Of a DNA stretch of 64,000 nt, positions 1 to 11,240 are shown in pieces. The position numbers and the translations under genes are program-made. The notes beneath the pieces were generated by a model, which did not search any database, was not told the DNA's origin, and saw nothing but the letters and a program-made list of their open reading frames with translations. This stretch comes from Papilionanthe hookeriana x Papilionanthe teres. Its lineage: Eukaryota; Streptophyta; Magnoliopsida; Asparagales; Orchidaceae. How positions within the stretch are numbered: position 1 is the first letter of the stretch; each line of letters starts with the position of its first letter. Location: assembly GCA_022702705.1 (NCBI GenBank), contig CM040427.1, forward strand, positions 72,283,283 through 72,347,282, written 5' to 3'.

Positions 1-1048
1 ATGTCAGGCTAATCCGAGCTCTATGCTAGTCTGATTAGTCCATGCTTAAGCAGGGTATTCTCACACCTGCAAACTCTTCAGCAAGAGTTGCCCCGCTCAA
101 GCCCGTAAGGTACTATGAGGTTGGATCACTTTGTTCATCCACCCCCTTCGGCATAGTGCTCAATTTGGTTGACTTTCATCACCTCATCAAGGGACATGAT
201 GCATTGGTTAGGACTACTTCAGATAGTCAACCGATCCGTGTCTGGTCGTGATATTTTGATATTCGACGATACCATGACGTTGCATATGGTGAGGACCGCT
301 TTGCTTGGATTCACTGACCCGTCTTGAATTGCTGGACTGCTTTGCTCACCTAGTGTTTGGCACCTCTCGAACCTTACGACGTTCTAGTCGGTTCTTTCAT
401 GAGGGTGTCTCGTCTCATGACGATCCTTTAGCTTCATAGCCATGTATTATGATGTGTCTCAAGCCACGCGACATTCTAGTCGATTATATTACCAGGATAA
501 TTTGTCTTTTGAAATCTTCGGCTTTATGGCCATCTGTCCGACACTCCTCGGACCACATGATGTTATAATCGGTCCTTTCATGAGAACATCTCATCGTTCG
601 ACACTTCAGCTTCAGTGCCGGGCTCCTTAGCCAACCAACCTACATCTCGAAGAGTGACATAATACTTGACAACAGTCTTCACCGAGATAGTGTAGATATT
701 CAAGGATTTAATCCCTCGCCCGATTTTGTCATGCCTCTAAGGCCCCTGAACCTTCGGGACGGGTCATGCCCCTACGGCCCCTGAACCCGATAGCTTTATT
801 GCTCGGCTCCCTAGCCAACCTTCACTACCTCTCGGGTGATGCTGCAAGACTCCTAGCTTCCATCCTTCACATAGTGCGGGTGTTGAGGTGCGCACCTCGA
901 TCAATTCGCAGGAGGGACCAGAGTCTCTTGGCTCTCCTTCCTAACTGGTCAATGCGGACTAGCGCTCAGATGTGAAAATAAGTCCACCGGCATTCCCTCT
1001 CGATCTAGTCAACCAACTATCACTTAATGTGCGATGTGAGACCCCATG
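1..1048. repeat. Left half of a split repeat block (450-bp unit family)
   Basis: No gene is seen. From about 604 to 1048 the sequence is a member of a repeat unit that recurs at 10276-10727 and 10728 onward: it shares the 'CATGCCTCTACGGCCCCTGA' type motif, a segment reading GCTTTATTGCTCGGCTCCCT, and the unit end CTTAATGTGCGATGTGA. Positions 375-440 and 555-625 are also degenerate copies of each other (TCGG..CTTTCATGAG). The short ORFs here are not conserved between copies. Probably non-coding sequence of an older transposable element; the class is unknown. Confidence 0.7.
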
Positions 1049-1053
1049 TCTAT
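1049..1053. other. Target-site duplication TCTAT (left)
   Basis: TCTAT lies immediately before the TG of the left LTR and is repeated exactly at 10271-10275 after the CA of the right LTR. This is the 5-bp duplication expected of an LTR-retrotransposon integrase, and it fixes both element ends. Confidence 0.93.
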
Positions 1054-3014
1054 TGACCCCACCCACAATTACGCAGTAAATTAACTTCCAAAAGATGGCC
1101 AAAAACTTGACCCTATTTATAAATAGCGGCTAGTGTGCAAAATCTTAAATGATATAAAAATTAGAAAATATTTTACACACTAGGGGTACTACGCAAGTAT
1201 ATGTATCGTTTCAAGTAATATAGAGTTTTTTTTTTAAAACCCCAGTATCGATCCCACGAGGAAGTGAAGTAAGAGGTCTTTAGTCAAATTCTAGTCTACT
1301 ACTAATAGTCCTTAGTTTGGAATGTTGATTAAAATTGTGTTTTATCTAGCAAATATTCCTAAATGCAAGTGTTAAATGTAAAGATAGTAACTATATCTAA
1401 ATGCAAATAACAATTCTAAATATAACCCTTTTTGGATGAATTGGTTTAGAGAATTTTGAGATATTAAAAACTACTATTCTTATGTAATGAAAAAGATAAT
1501 GTATCAGATTGAGATGCATTAAATATTGTATGTGTCAAATAGGAGCAATCTTATTCTTTACCCTTTGGTCCACGCATAGAGAACATTGACTAATCCTATG
1601 CTTGGTTACTGAACCTACGGCTAGGCTGGAAGGATACCGGCTCTCACTTCGGAGCTCCCACGTTCCCCTCGCCTGAGGGCTAACAATTTATACTTCAGCA
1701 CCCAAACGATAGGACCGAATTGAGGATTTTAGTCTGTCACTCTAAAATCTCCAATTCTACGCCCGATTAATATTATTTTCCTATTTATTTGCATTCAATT
1801 CCCATGAACTTCACCATCCATGAAATTTGAATGTGGTTTCACTTTGTTGAGAATTACATATGCCCTTTCGGGACTTAACGCAATTACAATGAATTTTAAC
1901 ACTACAATGGCTCTTATTGCAATGTAAATGAAGTACAAGTAAAAACAATCACATTTGTAATTGAATCTACTTCTATCATGCATCACAAAATCCTAAACAT
2001 GATTTCTACTCATTGCAAAAGAAAAATAAAAGCAAAACAATGACATAATCTTCTTATGTCACTATATTCAAAGAAGAAGAAAGAGTAAGAGAGATACACC
2101 ACAAAACATGAAGAAAACACAAATGAAACTTCATTTAACCAAAGCAAATCCACTATGCCAATATTTATAAAATTATAAGATAATGAAGAACAATACTTAG
2201 TTTTTTCCCTTTGAAAGAAAGACGAAGATCTCTCCCATAAAGTCTCTCGGCGATTCATGCAATGCTAGCAAAAATCCCTTACAAATTCTCTCAAAATCTC
2301 CTCTTCAGGTTCTCCAAAAGGGTAGAAATTTACATTTCTACTCTTAATCTAAAAATCCTAAACATTCCTCTAAGTTTTTATCTCCTTTCCTCTATTGTTT
2401 TTCTCCTTTTTCTAACATAACTATTTTTAAAGAGTGTGGACGATTTTCCAAGAGTTTCCTTAAGCACTCCTTCGCAAAAGTGTCTATATACGTCGAATTT
2501 CGACCCAAAACCGCCAAAAATCGGTCTAGAACCTTCCCGGTCGCCTGTCGGCGAGCTTTTCTGCCTTTTTCTGGTGGTCTCAGGAAAATCTCACCTTCAG
2601 CGAGATCGATCTCGCCGTCGGCGAGCAGGCTGCTGCGCGGCTCCACCGTTTCGCTCCGTTTGGCTCCGTTTTAGCTCTGTTTCGCTCCATTTTAGTTGCG
2701 TTGCGTTTGTAACAGATAGCCCTACAAAATAAGCATAAACACAACCCTTCTTTAAAGTGTAATCTCATTCAAAAATATGTAAGAAGTATAAAAAATATTA
2801 AGCATCGAAAGACTTATCGAAAGGTGTGAGGGCGAAATTTCATTTTTTGCTCGTTTTTGCTCCAAATTGTACCGTTTTTGCTTTTTTTTGCTCCAATCAC
2901 CATTTCTTGTACCTAAAACCAAAAAACATACAAAATACCTTCCTTTAAAGTGTAATATCATCAAAAATGAGTAAAATGATATAATAAAAACTGTATATAT
3001 TTTAGTGCGTGTCA
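1054..3014 (-). repeat. 3' LTR of the 1054-10270 element
   Basis: A 1961-bp terminal repeat matching 8417-10270 with scattered substitutions. It starts TGACCC and ends GTGTCA on the + strand. Compared with the other LTR it holds about 107 bp more around 2797-2907, a stretch rich in TTTTTGCTCC-like words. It contains a perfect 16-bp palindrome GCGAGATCGATCTCGC at 2600-2615 in a GC-rich module. Short ORFs inside it are not genes. Confidence 0.92.
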
Positions 3015-3029
3015 AAATCCTCAAACTTA
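3015..3029 (-). other. Polypurine tract of the 1054-10270 element
   Basis: On the minus strand TAAGTTTGAGGATTT runs directly into the TG of the 3' LTR. The same position in the related + strand copy reads AAGTTTGGGGAAAT (22781-22794). This is where plus-strand DNA priming would start; the tract is short and interrupted. Confidence 0.65.
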
Positions 3030-5060
3030 ATCGTTACTTGTCCCCAAGTAACACTTTTACTACATAAAAATATAACTCAAGGAAATGTACTTTTCACTCG
3101 TAAGACACTAAAATTTTTCATTTAAAAGAATATATTTGTTAGGCTTTTAGAGAGAAATTCAGTAACTCGGGTTAACACTACAAGTATAAGAATATTCAAC
3201 AATCAAGTCTAAGGTTCCAGTCTTCTATTTATTTCAAGATAAATCATAATTTGTTACATTAAGAATGACTTGAAAGATTATGTGAAAAGCGAGTTCATGC
3301 AAACTTCATTAGAATGTAGGCCAATACTTTAAATATAAATTCAGAAATGAAATCAAGTTCTCCCTTTAGGGTGACTCAATTGAAGCCAATTTTTTATTAG
3401 GCATCTCTTCAAGCTTCTCCTCATAAATATATTTTTTCTTTTCTTTCAGGATCATTTTCAATCCCTTTTTTCACTATCTTTTCTTTTTCTCTTTTTTCTC
3501 TTTTTTTAATGAGGATTACTATATTTAGATAGCCTGTAATGATTTTGAACTTCACTCTCCTCTTTCTAAAGTTCAAACTTGAAACACATCCTTACTTTAT
3601 AATTAGGTATGAGCTTTATTATTCATCATAAAGTCACAATCTCTTCTTAACACACAATATTTTAAGTTTCTTAACATTTCAAAAATACAATTTTCTTTAC
3701 TTTAAATAGTTAACTATAATCAAATTCTTTCATACCAAATATCTTATCCTTATAAAATTAACCTTTATTACTAAAAACTTTCATCCAATCCTTCCATAAT
3801 ATTCAAATGAAATAAACAGTTTTAGTTATCTCAAGTGAGGTTCAACTGCCAGAAGTTATGCTAATAATTTTTGAAAATATAATAATTGAGAACAAATAAG
3901 AGTTAATATTTTTCTTCCCCCAAAACTTAAATTTTAAAATATTTTGCAATTAATTCCATAAAATGTAGCAGGAAGAAAAAGTAAAAGTTGAATATACTTA
4001 CTACTACAACATCCTATCAAATTCATATCATGCATAATCAGGATAAAATGACTGTAGGAAAAAAGTAAAGCTAACCTAAAACATGCTTGTAATAAAATTA
4101 CACTAAAATGAAGTATTTTCACATTAAAATTTTATTTTTCTTCATACCCCCAAACTTAATTTTTAACATATATAGCATTCAGTACAGAAAATATAAGCAG
4201 GAAGAAAAATAATTTAGAAATTTTATCTACCACAAATGTCTATCAAAATCATTTACAAGTATTCATTAGGACAGAACAATATGCAGCAGAAAGTAAATCT
4301 AAACTAATAATGTCAGAATAAAATTAACTAAACCAAAGTCTAACTAGCATAGCAGGTCTCAGCAAGGGAATATAAAAATGTTCTTCAAGATCTAAATAAA
4401 GTTGTAAAACAAACATAAACACACAATTCAAATACAATCACAAATGATAAATGAGGTCAATTCTTCCTTTAACTCATCGCATCACCTTAATTTACTTCCA
4501 ATTTCTAACAGAATCACTACACCAAGAATTAGGTACTTTGAAATGATTTTATAGATTATAATCCCAAAGATAAGATTACCGTTGATAAATTGGTTTTCGG
4601 ACAACAATCTCAGGTATCATCTAGTCCCTGTAATTAAACACCTCTAACAGTTATAAAGATAGTGTAAAATCATCCACATGGTATTCACCAAATAGGTTCG
4701 CTACTCCTACCTAATGAAAATAAAGTTGCAGAAAGGAAGTACCAAATTAAGATAGAATTATTAATGTTTGAAATTCATGATTTCTCTTGTAAAACTCAAG
4801 TCTGGGTGAGACCCAAGTCACAGTGGACTCATTAATCCAACTACTACAAGAGATCAAGTCTAGCCATAATAGGAAGTTAAGGAATCACCTCCCTCAAGAC
4901 ACAAACATCAAATCAAACTACTAACAATCCAAACATCTACCAACATCAACAATCAAAATGATCAATCCATAATGACACATAAAGATCAAGTCAATCCACT
5001 ATTCCAAACACCATACAACACTAACAATCATGACTATCAAGCACACTAAATCAAAGCACA
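3030..5060 (-). other. Non-coding 3' interior of the Athila-like element
   Basis: About 2 kb of AT-rich DNA between the coding remnant and the 3' LTR. In Athila relatives this position often holds an env-like ORF, but no sustained ORF is seen here. The stretch is conserved as sequence in the + strand relative (about 20760-22780, for example the repeated TGATCAATCC-like words), so it is part of the family rather than a later insertion. Confidence 0.7.
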
Positions 5061-5974
5061 CTAATAACTATGGGTTGCCTCCAATAAAGCGCTTAGTTTA
5101 ACGTCGTTAGCCCGACAAATGATTCCACCTGGATCAAAATTCCATTTAAGTAATCCTCGATCAATCGCCCAATCTTTTCTAGATCTAGGGATTCCTACAA
5201 AATCCTCTAATTTTAATTTTTCATTCAGCTCTTCCTTTTCAGATGGATTTATATCATTGTTCCACATATTTCTTTCTAGATCTAATATTCTTCTATTGAT
5301 TTTCTCAATCTGCATATTAATATCATCCTTGAAATTTATAAGGAATGGATCTATATAAGATACTTCAATATCTCCCAAATTTTGGATTAGATTCTCTCTA
5401 GATAATTCAGATTCTAGATCAAATTCTTCTATGTCACTCTTATGATTCAAGTTATTTTCTAATTCTTCCCCTTTATAATTATTAAATGATTGAGGATCTA
5501 TCTTAGTTGAGGAAATAGGTTTTTCTAATTCCCTAGGAATTTCTTCCAATGGTCTTTCAATATCCTTATCCTCTTTCTCAACTCAAAGTTCTTTTGAAAT
5601 TTATCCTCAAATTCTCTTCCAAGTTCTAGTTCAATAATATTATCTTGTTCATCATTTAATTCAGGTTTTTCTTGTGATTGAGTCGAATCTAAAGAAATTA
5701 AGACTGGTTGTGTAGACGAATTCCCTAAATAGATAGGCTTTAAAATTGTATGGGGCACATCCACCTTAAGTTCATGAGATTTTTCAACAAATGGAATTAA
5801 AAGTTTACTATTTTTGGTAGCGTCCATCATTTCACACCTCTCCTGAACATACATACAGTCTTTTTTAAGTAATGTTTCCGAATCATCATGAAAATCTATT
5901 TCAATGTCATCTACTAAGTTACCCTCAAAACTTTCTTGGAAATGGTCTTTACTTAGATAATCAATTTCATTCAT
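5061..5974 (-). pseudogene. Acidic post-protease segment of the Athila-like polyprotein (broken)
   Basis: Two overlapping minus-strand frames (5525-5974, 149 codons; 5061-5549, 162 codons) continue downstream of the protease and are offset by a frameshift near 5540. Early in the first frame LKPIYLGNSSTQPVLIS resembles the stretch that precedes reverse transcriptase in Athila pol, but the RT itself is absent. What follows is rich in E, D, K and N, with a likely coiled coil (INRRILDLERNMW). It ends NDVKLSALLEATHSY. The block from ENLIQNLGD to ILDLER is recognisable at 20401-20560 in the + strand relative, so it is a real family component. Function unknown. Confidence 0.7.
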
Positions 5975-6534
5975 CCAAAAACAATCATCATCTTTCTCTC
6001 AGTTGGATATTTCATAGTCTTTAATACATCAAAAGTAACTTCATGGTCATTAATATTCATAGTCAATTTTCCTTTTTGCACATCTATCATAGCTTGTCCA
6101 GTAACAAGGAAAGGTCTCCCAAAAATAATTGAAATTTCTTTATCTTCCTCCATATCTAATACAATAAAGTCCAAAAGAAAGATAAATTTATCCACTTTAA
6201 CAAGCACGTCTTCTATAACTCCTTTTGGATAAATGATAGATCGAACAGCTAATAGAAGGGTTACAGTAATGGGATAAATATCGATTAAACCTAACCTTCT
6301 AAATATAGATAGAGGCATCATATTAATGCTCACTCCTAAATCACATAAAGTTTTTCCACATATTTTTTCTTCAATTGCACAAGCAATTGTAAAGTTACAC
6401 GGATCTTTAAGTTTCCGAGGAAAATTTTTCTGAAGTATGGCACTGCACTCCTCACTTAGTGCAACTATCTCATAATCCCCAAATTTTCTTTTCTTGTTTA
6501 ATATATCATTTATAAACTTTGCATAACTTGGCAT
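5971..6534 (-). pseudogene. Athila-type aspartic protease (retropepsin) domain
   Basis: A 187-codon minus-strand ORF beginning MPSYAKFINDILNKKRKFGD, the stretch that typically precedes the Athila protease. The active-site region reads LCDLGVSINMMPLSIFRRLG, in which the DLG aspartate replaces the usual DTG/DSG, as is common in this lineage. The second-half motif IIFGRPFLVTGQAMIDVQKG follows. Retropepsins of this kind cleave the Gag-Pol polyprotein in the particle. The ORF is intact as a domain but joins the upstream frame (6510-6770) through a frameshift at the EQ/MPSYAKF junction, so it cannot be translated as part of Gag-Pol. Confidence 0.88.
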
Positions 6535-7404
6535 TGTTCCAAAACTTCAGTGAAAGGAATATTTATCGTTAACTTCTTAACTACTTTTATGAACTTTGAA
6601 AATTTTTTATCCAACTCATGATGTCTAAGTCTTTGAGGAAATGGAGGTGGTGGTTTTTCCAAATTGATTTTAGTTGGAGATATTAATTTTTCTAGATCCT
6701 TAGAAACATGTTCTTCAGGTCTTTTAGTTTCCTTTGTTTCTCTCACAACATCTTTCTGTTTTTTAACCACAACCTCTATATCTCTTCCATTTTTTAATTG
6801 GACAACTTCTATTTTTTCATTAGTGTTCTCTTTAGGGTTGAGCTCAATGTTGCTAGGAAGTGTTCCTTGGGGTCTATTGCTAAGTGAATTAGCAATTTCT
6901 CCTAGTTAATTCTCTATATTTCTAATCGCAGCATTTTGACTTTGCAACTGATTTCCCATTTGCAATACCACTTCTTCCATAGACATTTTCTTATCCTCAA
7001 ATTTTTTATCATTGTTAGAGTCTGGTGGATATGAAGGTCTATAGTTTGTGTTCCCCTGATTATTCCAACTTTCATTATGATTTGCATGATTATTTTCCCT
7101 TTTTAGGTTTTCACCATCAGTAGTATGATTCCAATTAAAATTAGGATGGTTCTCCCAACCTGGGTTGTAAAAGTTAGAGTACGGGTTGTTTATGATATTT
7201 AAAGTCTCATATGATAATTTAGAATCAATTATAGGCCCTAATGAACTTTCCTCACTTACGGAGTAAATTGAGGTTGGTTCATTCCAAATTGGTCCAACTT
7301 CCTTGATATTGCAGCAACCTGAGATGCAAGAATTGTAAATGTATCCGTATCATAAATACTAGCTACATTTTTTATGATTTACCCTTCTAGAGGGCCTTTG
7401 AAGT
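6510..7404 (-). pseudogene. Gag C-terminal linker region, frame-broken
   Basis: Minus-strand remnants between the gag core and the protease. Around 7075-7200 an N/W/P-rich stretch contains NPGWENHPNFNW, a recognised feature of Athila Gag C-termini. Further down, a frame at 6510-6770 reads PPPPFPQRLRHHELDKKFSK, the usual lead-in to the protease. Several stops and shifts separate the pieces. The + strand relative keeps the NPGWENHSNFNW stretch near 19815-19860. Confidence 0.75.
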
Positions 7405-8058
7405 TTATTTGTAGCCATTTTTTTCAATTAATGCATACGCTTCATCAAATGATTTTGACATTAATGATCCACCAGCGGCAGCATCAATTATAGATCTAAG
7501 GGATTCTACCAACTTATTATAAAAAGTTTGAATGATTAACCAATCGGGCAGAGCATGGTGTGGACACTTTCTTATGAGTTCCTTAAATCTTTCTCATGCT
7601 TCGTATATTGATTCCCTTTCATACTGACAAAATGAGATAATATCGTTTCTAAGTTTAGTAGTCCTTGAAGGTGGAAAATACTTAGCTAAGAATTTCTGAG
7701 TTAACTCCTCCCAATTTTTAATAGAGTCAGGTGCTAACGAGTATAACCACATTTTAGCCTTATCCCTTAGTGAGAAAGGAAAAATTCTTAGTCTAACAAC
7801 ATCGTCTGACATGCCATTATAATGAAATGTAGCACAAAGTTCTAGAAAATTTGATAAGTGTAAATAGGGATCCTCCGAAGGAGTTCCCCCAAACTGATTG
7901 TTCTGCACCAGTTGGATAATCTCAGGATTTATTTCAAACGAGTCAGCTTCTACGACAGGGTTTTGGATACTTAAGTGAATTTCATATGTTGTAGGATTTA
8001 TGTAATCCCTCAATGATTTATGATGATTTTCCAAGTTATTATCTTGTAAGTTTTCCAT
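7405..8058 (-). pseudogene. Athila-like Gag core (retrotransposon gag domain), one in-frame stop
   Basis: Reading leftward from an ATG at 8058 the frame gives a retrotransposon-gag domain: RDYINPTTYEIH, then PEIIQLVQNNQFGGTPSEDP, then FPFSLRDKAKMWLYSLAPDS and WEELTQKFLAKYFPPSR. These are hallmarks of the Athila capsid region that packages element RNA. A TGA at 7594-7596 falls where the family has Trp (EA-W-ERFKEL), after which the same frame stays open to the stop at 7405-7407 (PHHALPDWLIIQTFYNKL). A second copy lies at 16319-16792. The upstream bases encode a further in-family start (YDPEFEK-like) with poly-A slippage-prone runs, so the true start may lie above 8058. Confidence 0.88.
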
Positions 8059-8393
8059 TTCTATTTCTAGTTTTTTGAGTCCTTTCTGTATTTTTATTTT
8101 TTTTTATTTTTTTCAAACTCAGGATCATACGGCACAAGTCCTGTAGATCCTTTGTTTCAAATATGTAACACAACAAACAATATATTAACAATTAAACAAA
8201 TAATAGGTGAAATATATTTAACACAACCAAACATTTTCACGAACACCTTGTTTTTCATATAAACAGTTTTTTTTAAAACATTTTTTCATATAAAAATACT
8301 TTTCACACAAATCAGTTTTTACGATACTACAGTTTTCCAAGTCTAAGCCTAATTACTTCAACTAAAATTCTCTTAAAGTTCTTACCGAAGCTT
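8059..8393 (-). other. Leader between primer site and gag
   Basis: AT-rich 5' untranslated leader of the minus-strand element. It contains TTTTTCATATAA/TTTTCACACAAA repeats near 8255-8310 that also occur in the leader of the second copy (16880-16970). No gene. Confidence 0.7.
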
Positions 8394-8410
8394 CCCCATC
8401 AACGGCGCCA
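8394..8410 (-). other. Primer-binding site, tRNA-Asp
   Basis: The + strand reads CCCCATCAACGGCGCCA, which matches the 3' end of plant tRNA-Asp(GUC) (CCCCGGCAACGGCGCCA) at 15 of 17 positions, ending in the CCA tail. On the minus strand it is therefore a PBS of the TGGCGCCGTTG type used by Athila elements. Six bases (AAAACT) separate it from the LTR edge. Confidence 0.9.
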
Positions 8411-8416
8411 AAAACT

Positions 8417-10270
8417 TGACCCGACCCGCAATTACGCAGTAAATTAACTTCCAAAAGATGGCCAAAACTTGACCCGATTTATAAATAACGGCTAGTGTGC
8501 CTTAAATGATATAAAAATTAGAAAATATTTTACACACTAGGGGTACTACGCAAGTATACGTATCGTTTTAAGTAATATAGAGTTTTCTTTAAAAACCCCA
8601 GTATCGATCCCACGAGGAAGTGAAGTAAGACGTCTTTAGTCAAATTCTAGTCTACTACTAATAGTCTTTAGTTTGGAATGTCGATTAAAATTGTGTTTTA
8701 TCTAGCAACTATTCCTAAATGCAAGTGTTAAATGTAAAGATAGTAACTATATCTAAATGCAAATAACAATTCTAAATATAACTCTTTTTGGATGAATTGG
8801 TTTGGAGAATTTTGAGATATTAAAAACTACTATTCTTTTGTAATGAAATAGATAATGTATAGGATTGAGATGCATTAAATATTGTATGTGTCAAATAGGA
8901 GCAATCCTACTCTTTACCATTTGGTCCAGGCATAAAGAACATTGACTAATCCTATGCTTGGTTACTGAATCTGCGGCTAGGCTGGGAGGATACCGGCTCT
9001 CACTTTGGAGCTCCCACGTTCCCCTCGCCTGCGGGCTAATAATCTACACTTCAGCACACAAACGATAGGACCGAATTGAGGATTTTAGTCTGTCACTCTA
9101 AAATCTCTAATTCTACGCTCGATTAAGATTATTTCCCTATTTATTTACATTCAATTCCCATGAACCTCACCATCCATAGAATTTGAATATGGTTTCACTT
9201 TGTTGAGAATTACATATGCCCTTTCGGGACTTCACGCAATTACAACGAATTTTAACACTACAATGGGCCCTTATTGCAATGTAAATGAAGTGCAAGTAAA
9301 AACCATCACATTTGTAATTAAATTTAATTCTACCATGCATCACAAAATTCTAAACATGATTTCTACTCATTGCAAAAGAAAAATGAAAGAAAAACAATGG
9401 CATAATCTTCTTATGCCACTATTTTGAAAGAAGAAGAAAGAGTAAGAGAGATACGTCACAAAGCTTGAAGAAAACACAAAGGAAATTTCATTTAACCAAA
9501 GCAAATTTACTACGCAAATGTTTACAAAATCATAAGATAATGAAGAACAATACTTAGCTTTTTCTCTTTGAAATAAAGATGAAGATCTCTCCCATAAAGT
9601 CTCCCGGCGATCCATGCAATGCTAGCAAAAATCTCTTACAAATTCTCTCAAAATCTCCTCTCCAATTTCTCCAAAAGGGAAGAAATCTACATTTATACTC
9701 TTAATCTAAGAATCCTAAACATTCCTCTAAGTTTTTCTCTCATTGCCTCTATTATTTTTCTCCTTTTTCTAACATAAATTTGCTATTTTTAAAGAGTGTG
9801 GACGAATTTCCAAGAGTTTTCTTAGGCACTCATTCGAAAAAGCGTCCAAATACGTCGAATTTCGGCCCAAAACCGCCAAAAATCGGTCTAGAACCTTCTC
9901 GATCGCCATCGGCGGATTCGAGCTCGCTGTCGGCGAGCTTTTTAGCCATTTTCCGGTGGTCTCGGGAATATCTCGCCGTCGGCGAGCAGGCTGTTGCGCA
10001 GCTCCACCGTTTGGCTCCGTTTTAGCTCCGTTTCACCCCATTTTAGTTGCGTTGTGTTCGTAACAGATAGCCCTACAAAATAAGCATAAAAACAACATTT
10101 CTTTAAAGTGTAATCTCATTCAAAAATATGTAAGAAGTATAAAAGAAATTAAATCACCATTTCTTATACCTAAAACCAAAAAACAAACAAAATATCTTTC
10201 TTTAAAGTATAATATCATCAAAAATGAGTAAAATGATATAACAAAAAGTGTATATATTTTATGTGTGTCA
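8417..10270 (-). repeat. 5' LTR of the 1054-10270 element
   Basis: A 1854-bp copy of the 1054-3014 LTR, TG at 8417-8418 and CA at 10269-10270, next to the primer site. It lacks the roughly 107-bp stretch present at 2797-2907 of the partner. Its GC-rich U3 module near 9895-10010 differs from the partner's and contains a GCTCGC/GCGAGC hairpin. No promoter motif can be assigned with certainty. Confidence 0.92.
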
Positions 10271-10275
10271 TCTAT
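10271..10275. other. Target-site duplication TCTAT (right)
   Basis: Exact repeat of 1049-1053 directly after the CA end of the right LTR. Confidence 0.93.
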
Positions 10276-10727
10276 CCTCATTAAAGCAGTAGGCGGCTTC
10301 CTAGCCAACCTGCCTTCATCTCATGAACGACGTAAGGCCCTACAGCAGTCCGCATTGATGATGTGCAGGCATTCGAGGATTTAACCCCTCGCCCGATTTG
10401 GTCATGTCTCTATGACCCTCGAACCATCGGGACAGGTCATACCTCTACAGCCCCTGCACCCGATAGCTTTATTGCTCGGCTCCCTAGCTAGCCTTCACTA
10501 CCTCTCGGGTGATGATACAAGACTCCTAGCTTTCATCACTGATGTAGTGTGGGTGTTGAGGTGCGCACCTCGATCAGTTTGCATGAGGGTTCAGAGTCTC
10601 TTGGCTCTCCTTCCTAACTGATCAATGCGGACTAGTCCTTAGATGCAAAGTAAGCTCCACTCTGGCATTCCTTCTCGATCTAGTCTACCTGCTACCGCTT
10701 AATGTGCGATGTGATGCCCTACAATCC
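10276..10727. repeat. 450-bp repeat unit
   Basis: It begins CCTCATTAAAGCAGTAGGCG and runs to the next CCTCATTAAAG at 10728. It aligns along its length with 604-1048 plus its own start, so before the retrotransposon arrived the two flanks were adjoining tandem units. No coding signal. Confidence 0.8.
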
Positions 10728-11240
10728 TCATTAAAGTAACAGGCGGCTCCCTAGCCAACATGCCTTTCTCTCATGTGCGACATGAAGCCCGATAGTCCTC
10801 ATCGATGATGTGCCGGCAATTGAGGCTTTAACCCCTCAGTGTTGTGTGGTCATGCCTCTGTGTCCCCTGAACCATCGAGTTGAGTCATGCCTCTATGAAC
10901 TCTGAACTCACCTCTAGGCCACACCTCTACGGCCTCTGAACTTGTTTTTGTGGTTATGCCTCTACGGCCTCTGAACCACATTGTTGAGTCATGCTTCTAC
11001 GACCCCTGAACTCATTTGTAGGTCAAGCCTTTAAGGCCCCTAAACCTACCGGGCGTGGTCATGCCTCTACGGCCTCTGAACCACTTTTCTGAGTCATGCC
11101 TCTACGACCCCTGAACTCATTCGTAGGTCATGTCTCTACAGCCACTGAACCTACTGGGCGTGGTCATACCTCTACGGCTTCTGAACCAATTTTCTGGATC
11201 ATGCCACTATGGCCTCTGAACCCATTGTCGGTGAGGATAT
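10728..11240. repeat. Third repeat unit with a 35-bp minisatellite array
   Basis: The start matches the 450-bp unit, then from about 10848 it expands into roughly ten degenerate monomers of about 35 bp built on CATGCCTCTACGGCCTCTGA. A higher-order period of 105 bp (three monomers) is visible: GGGCG preceding TGGTCAT recurs at 11051 and 11156. Confidence 0.8.

Larger units (their letters stand above)
1054..10270 (-). mobile_element. Complete Athila-like Ty3/gypsy LTR retrotransposon, gag-protease only
   Basis: A 9217-bp element read on the minus strand. It has two LTRs (TG..CA), a perfect TSD TCTAT, a primer-binding site complementary to tRNA-Asp next to the right (5') LTR, and a polypurine-like tract next to the left (3') LTR. 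The interior (3015-8416) encodes a gag, an Athila-type retropepsin and an acidic tail. No reverse transcriptase, RNase H or integrase motif is seen in any frame, so the element must have moved using enzymes from a partner. gag and protease now carry stops and frameshifts. It is inserted in the 450-bp repeat block, whose halves flank it. The Athila assignment rests on the tRNA-Asp primer site, the gag motif NPGWENHPNF and the protease sequence. Confidence 0.92.

Noticed and set aside
2436..2768. Overlapping ORFs on both strands
   Set aside because: They are within the GC-rich U3 module of an LTR and are not conserved in the other LTR copies.
5119..5358. 79-codon + strand ORF (and 6664-6909 +)
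   Set aside because: Antisense shadows of the Athila-like gag/protease frames.
10848..11240. Possible CRISPR-like array
   Set aside because: Contiguous degenerate monomers without unique spacers, in a plant genome; it is a minisatellite.
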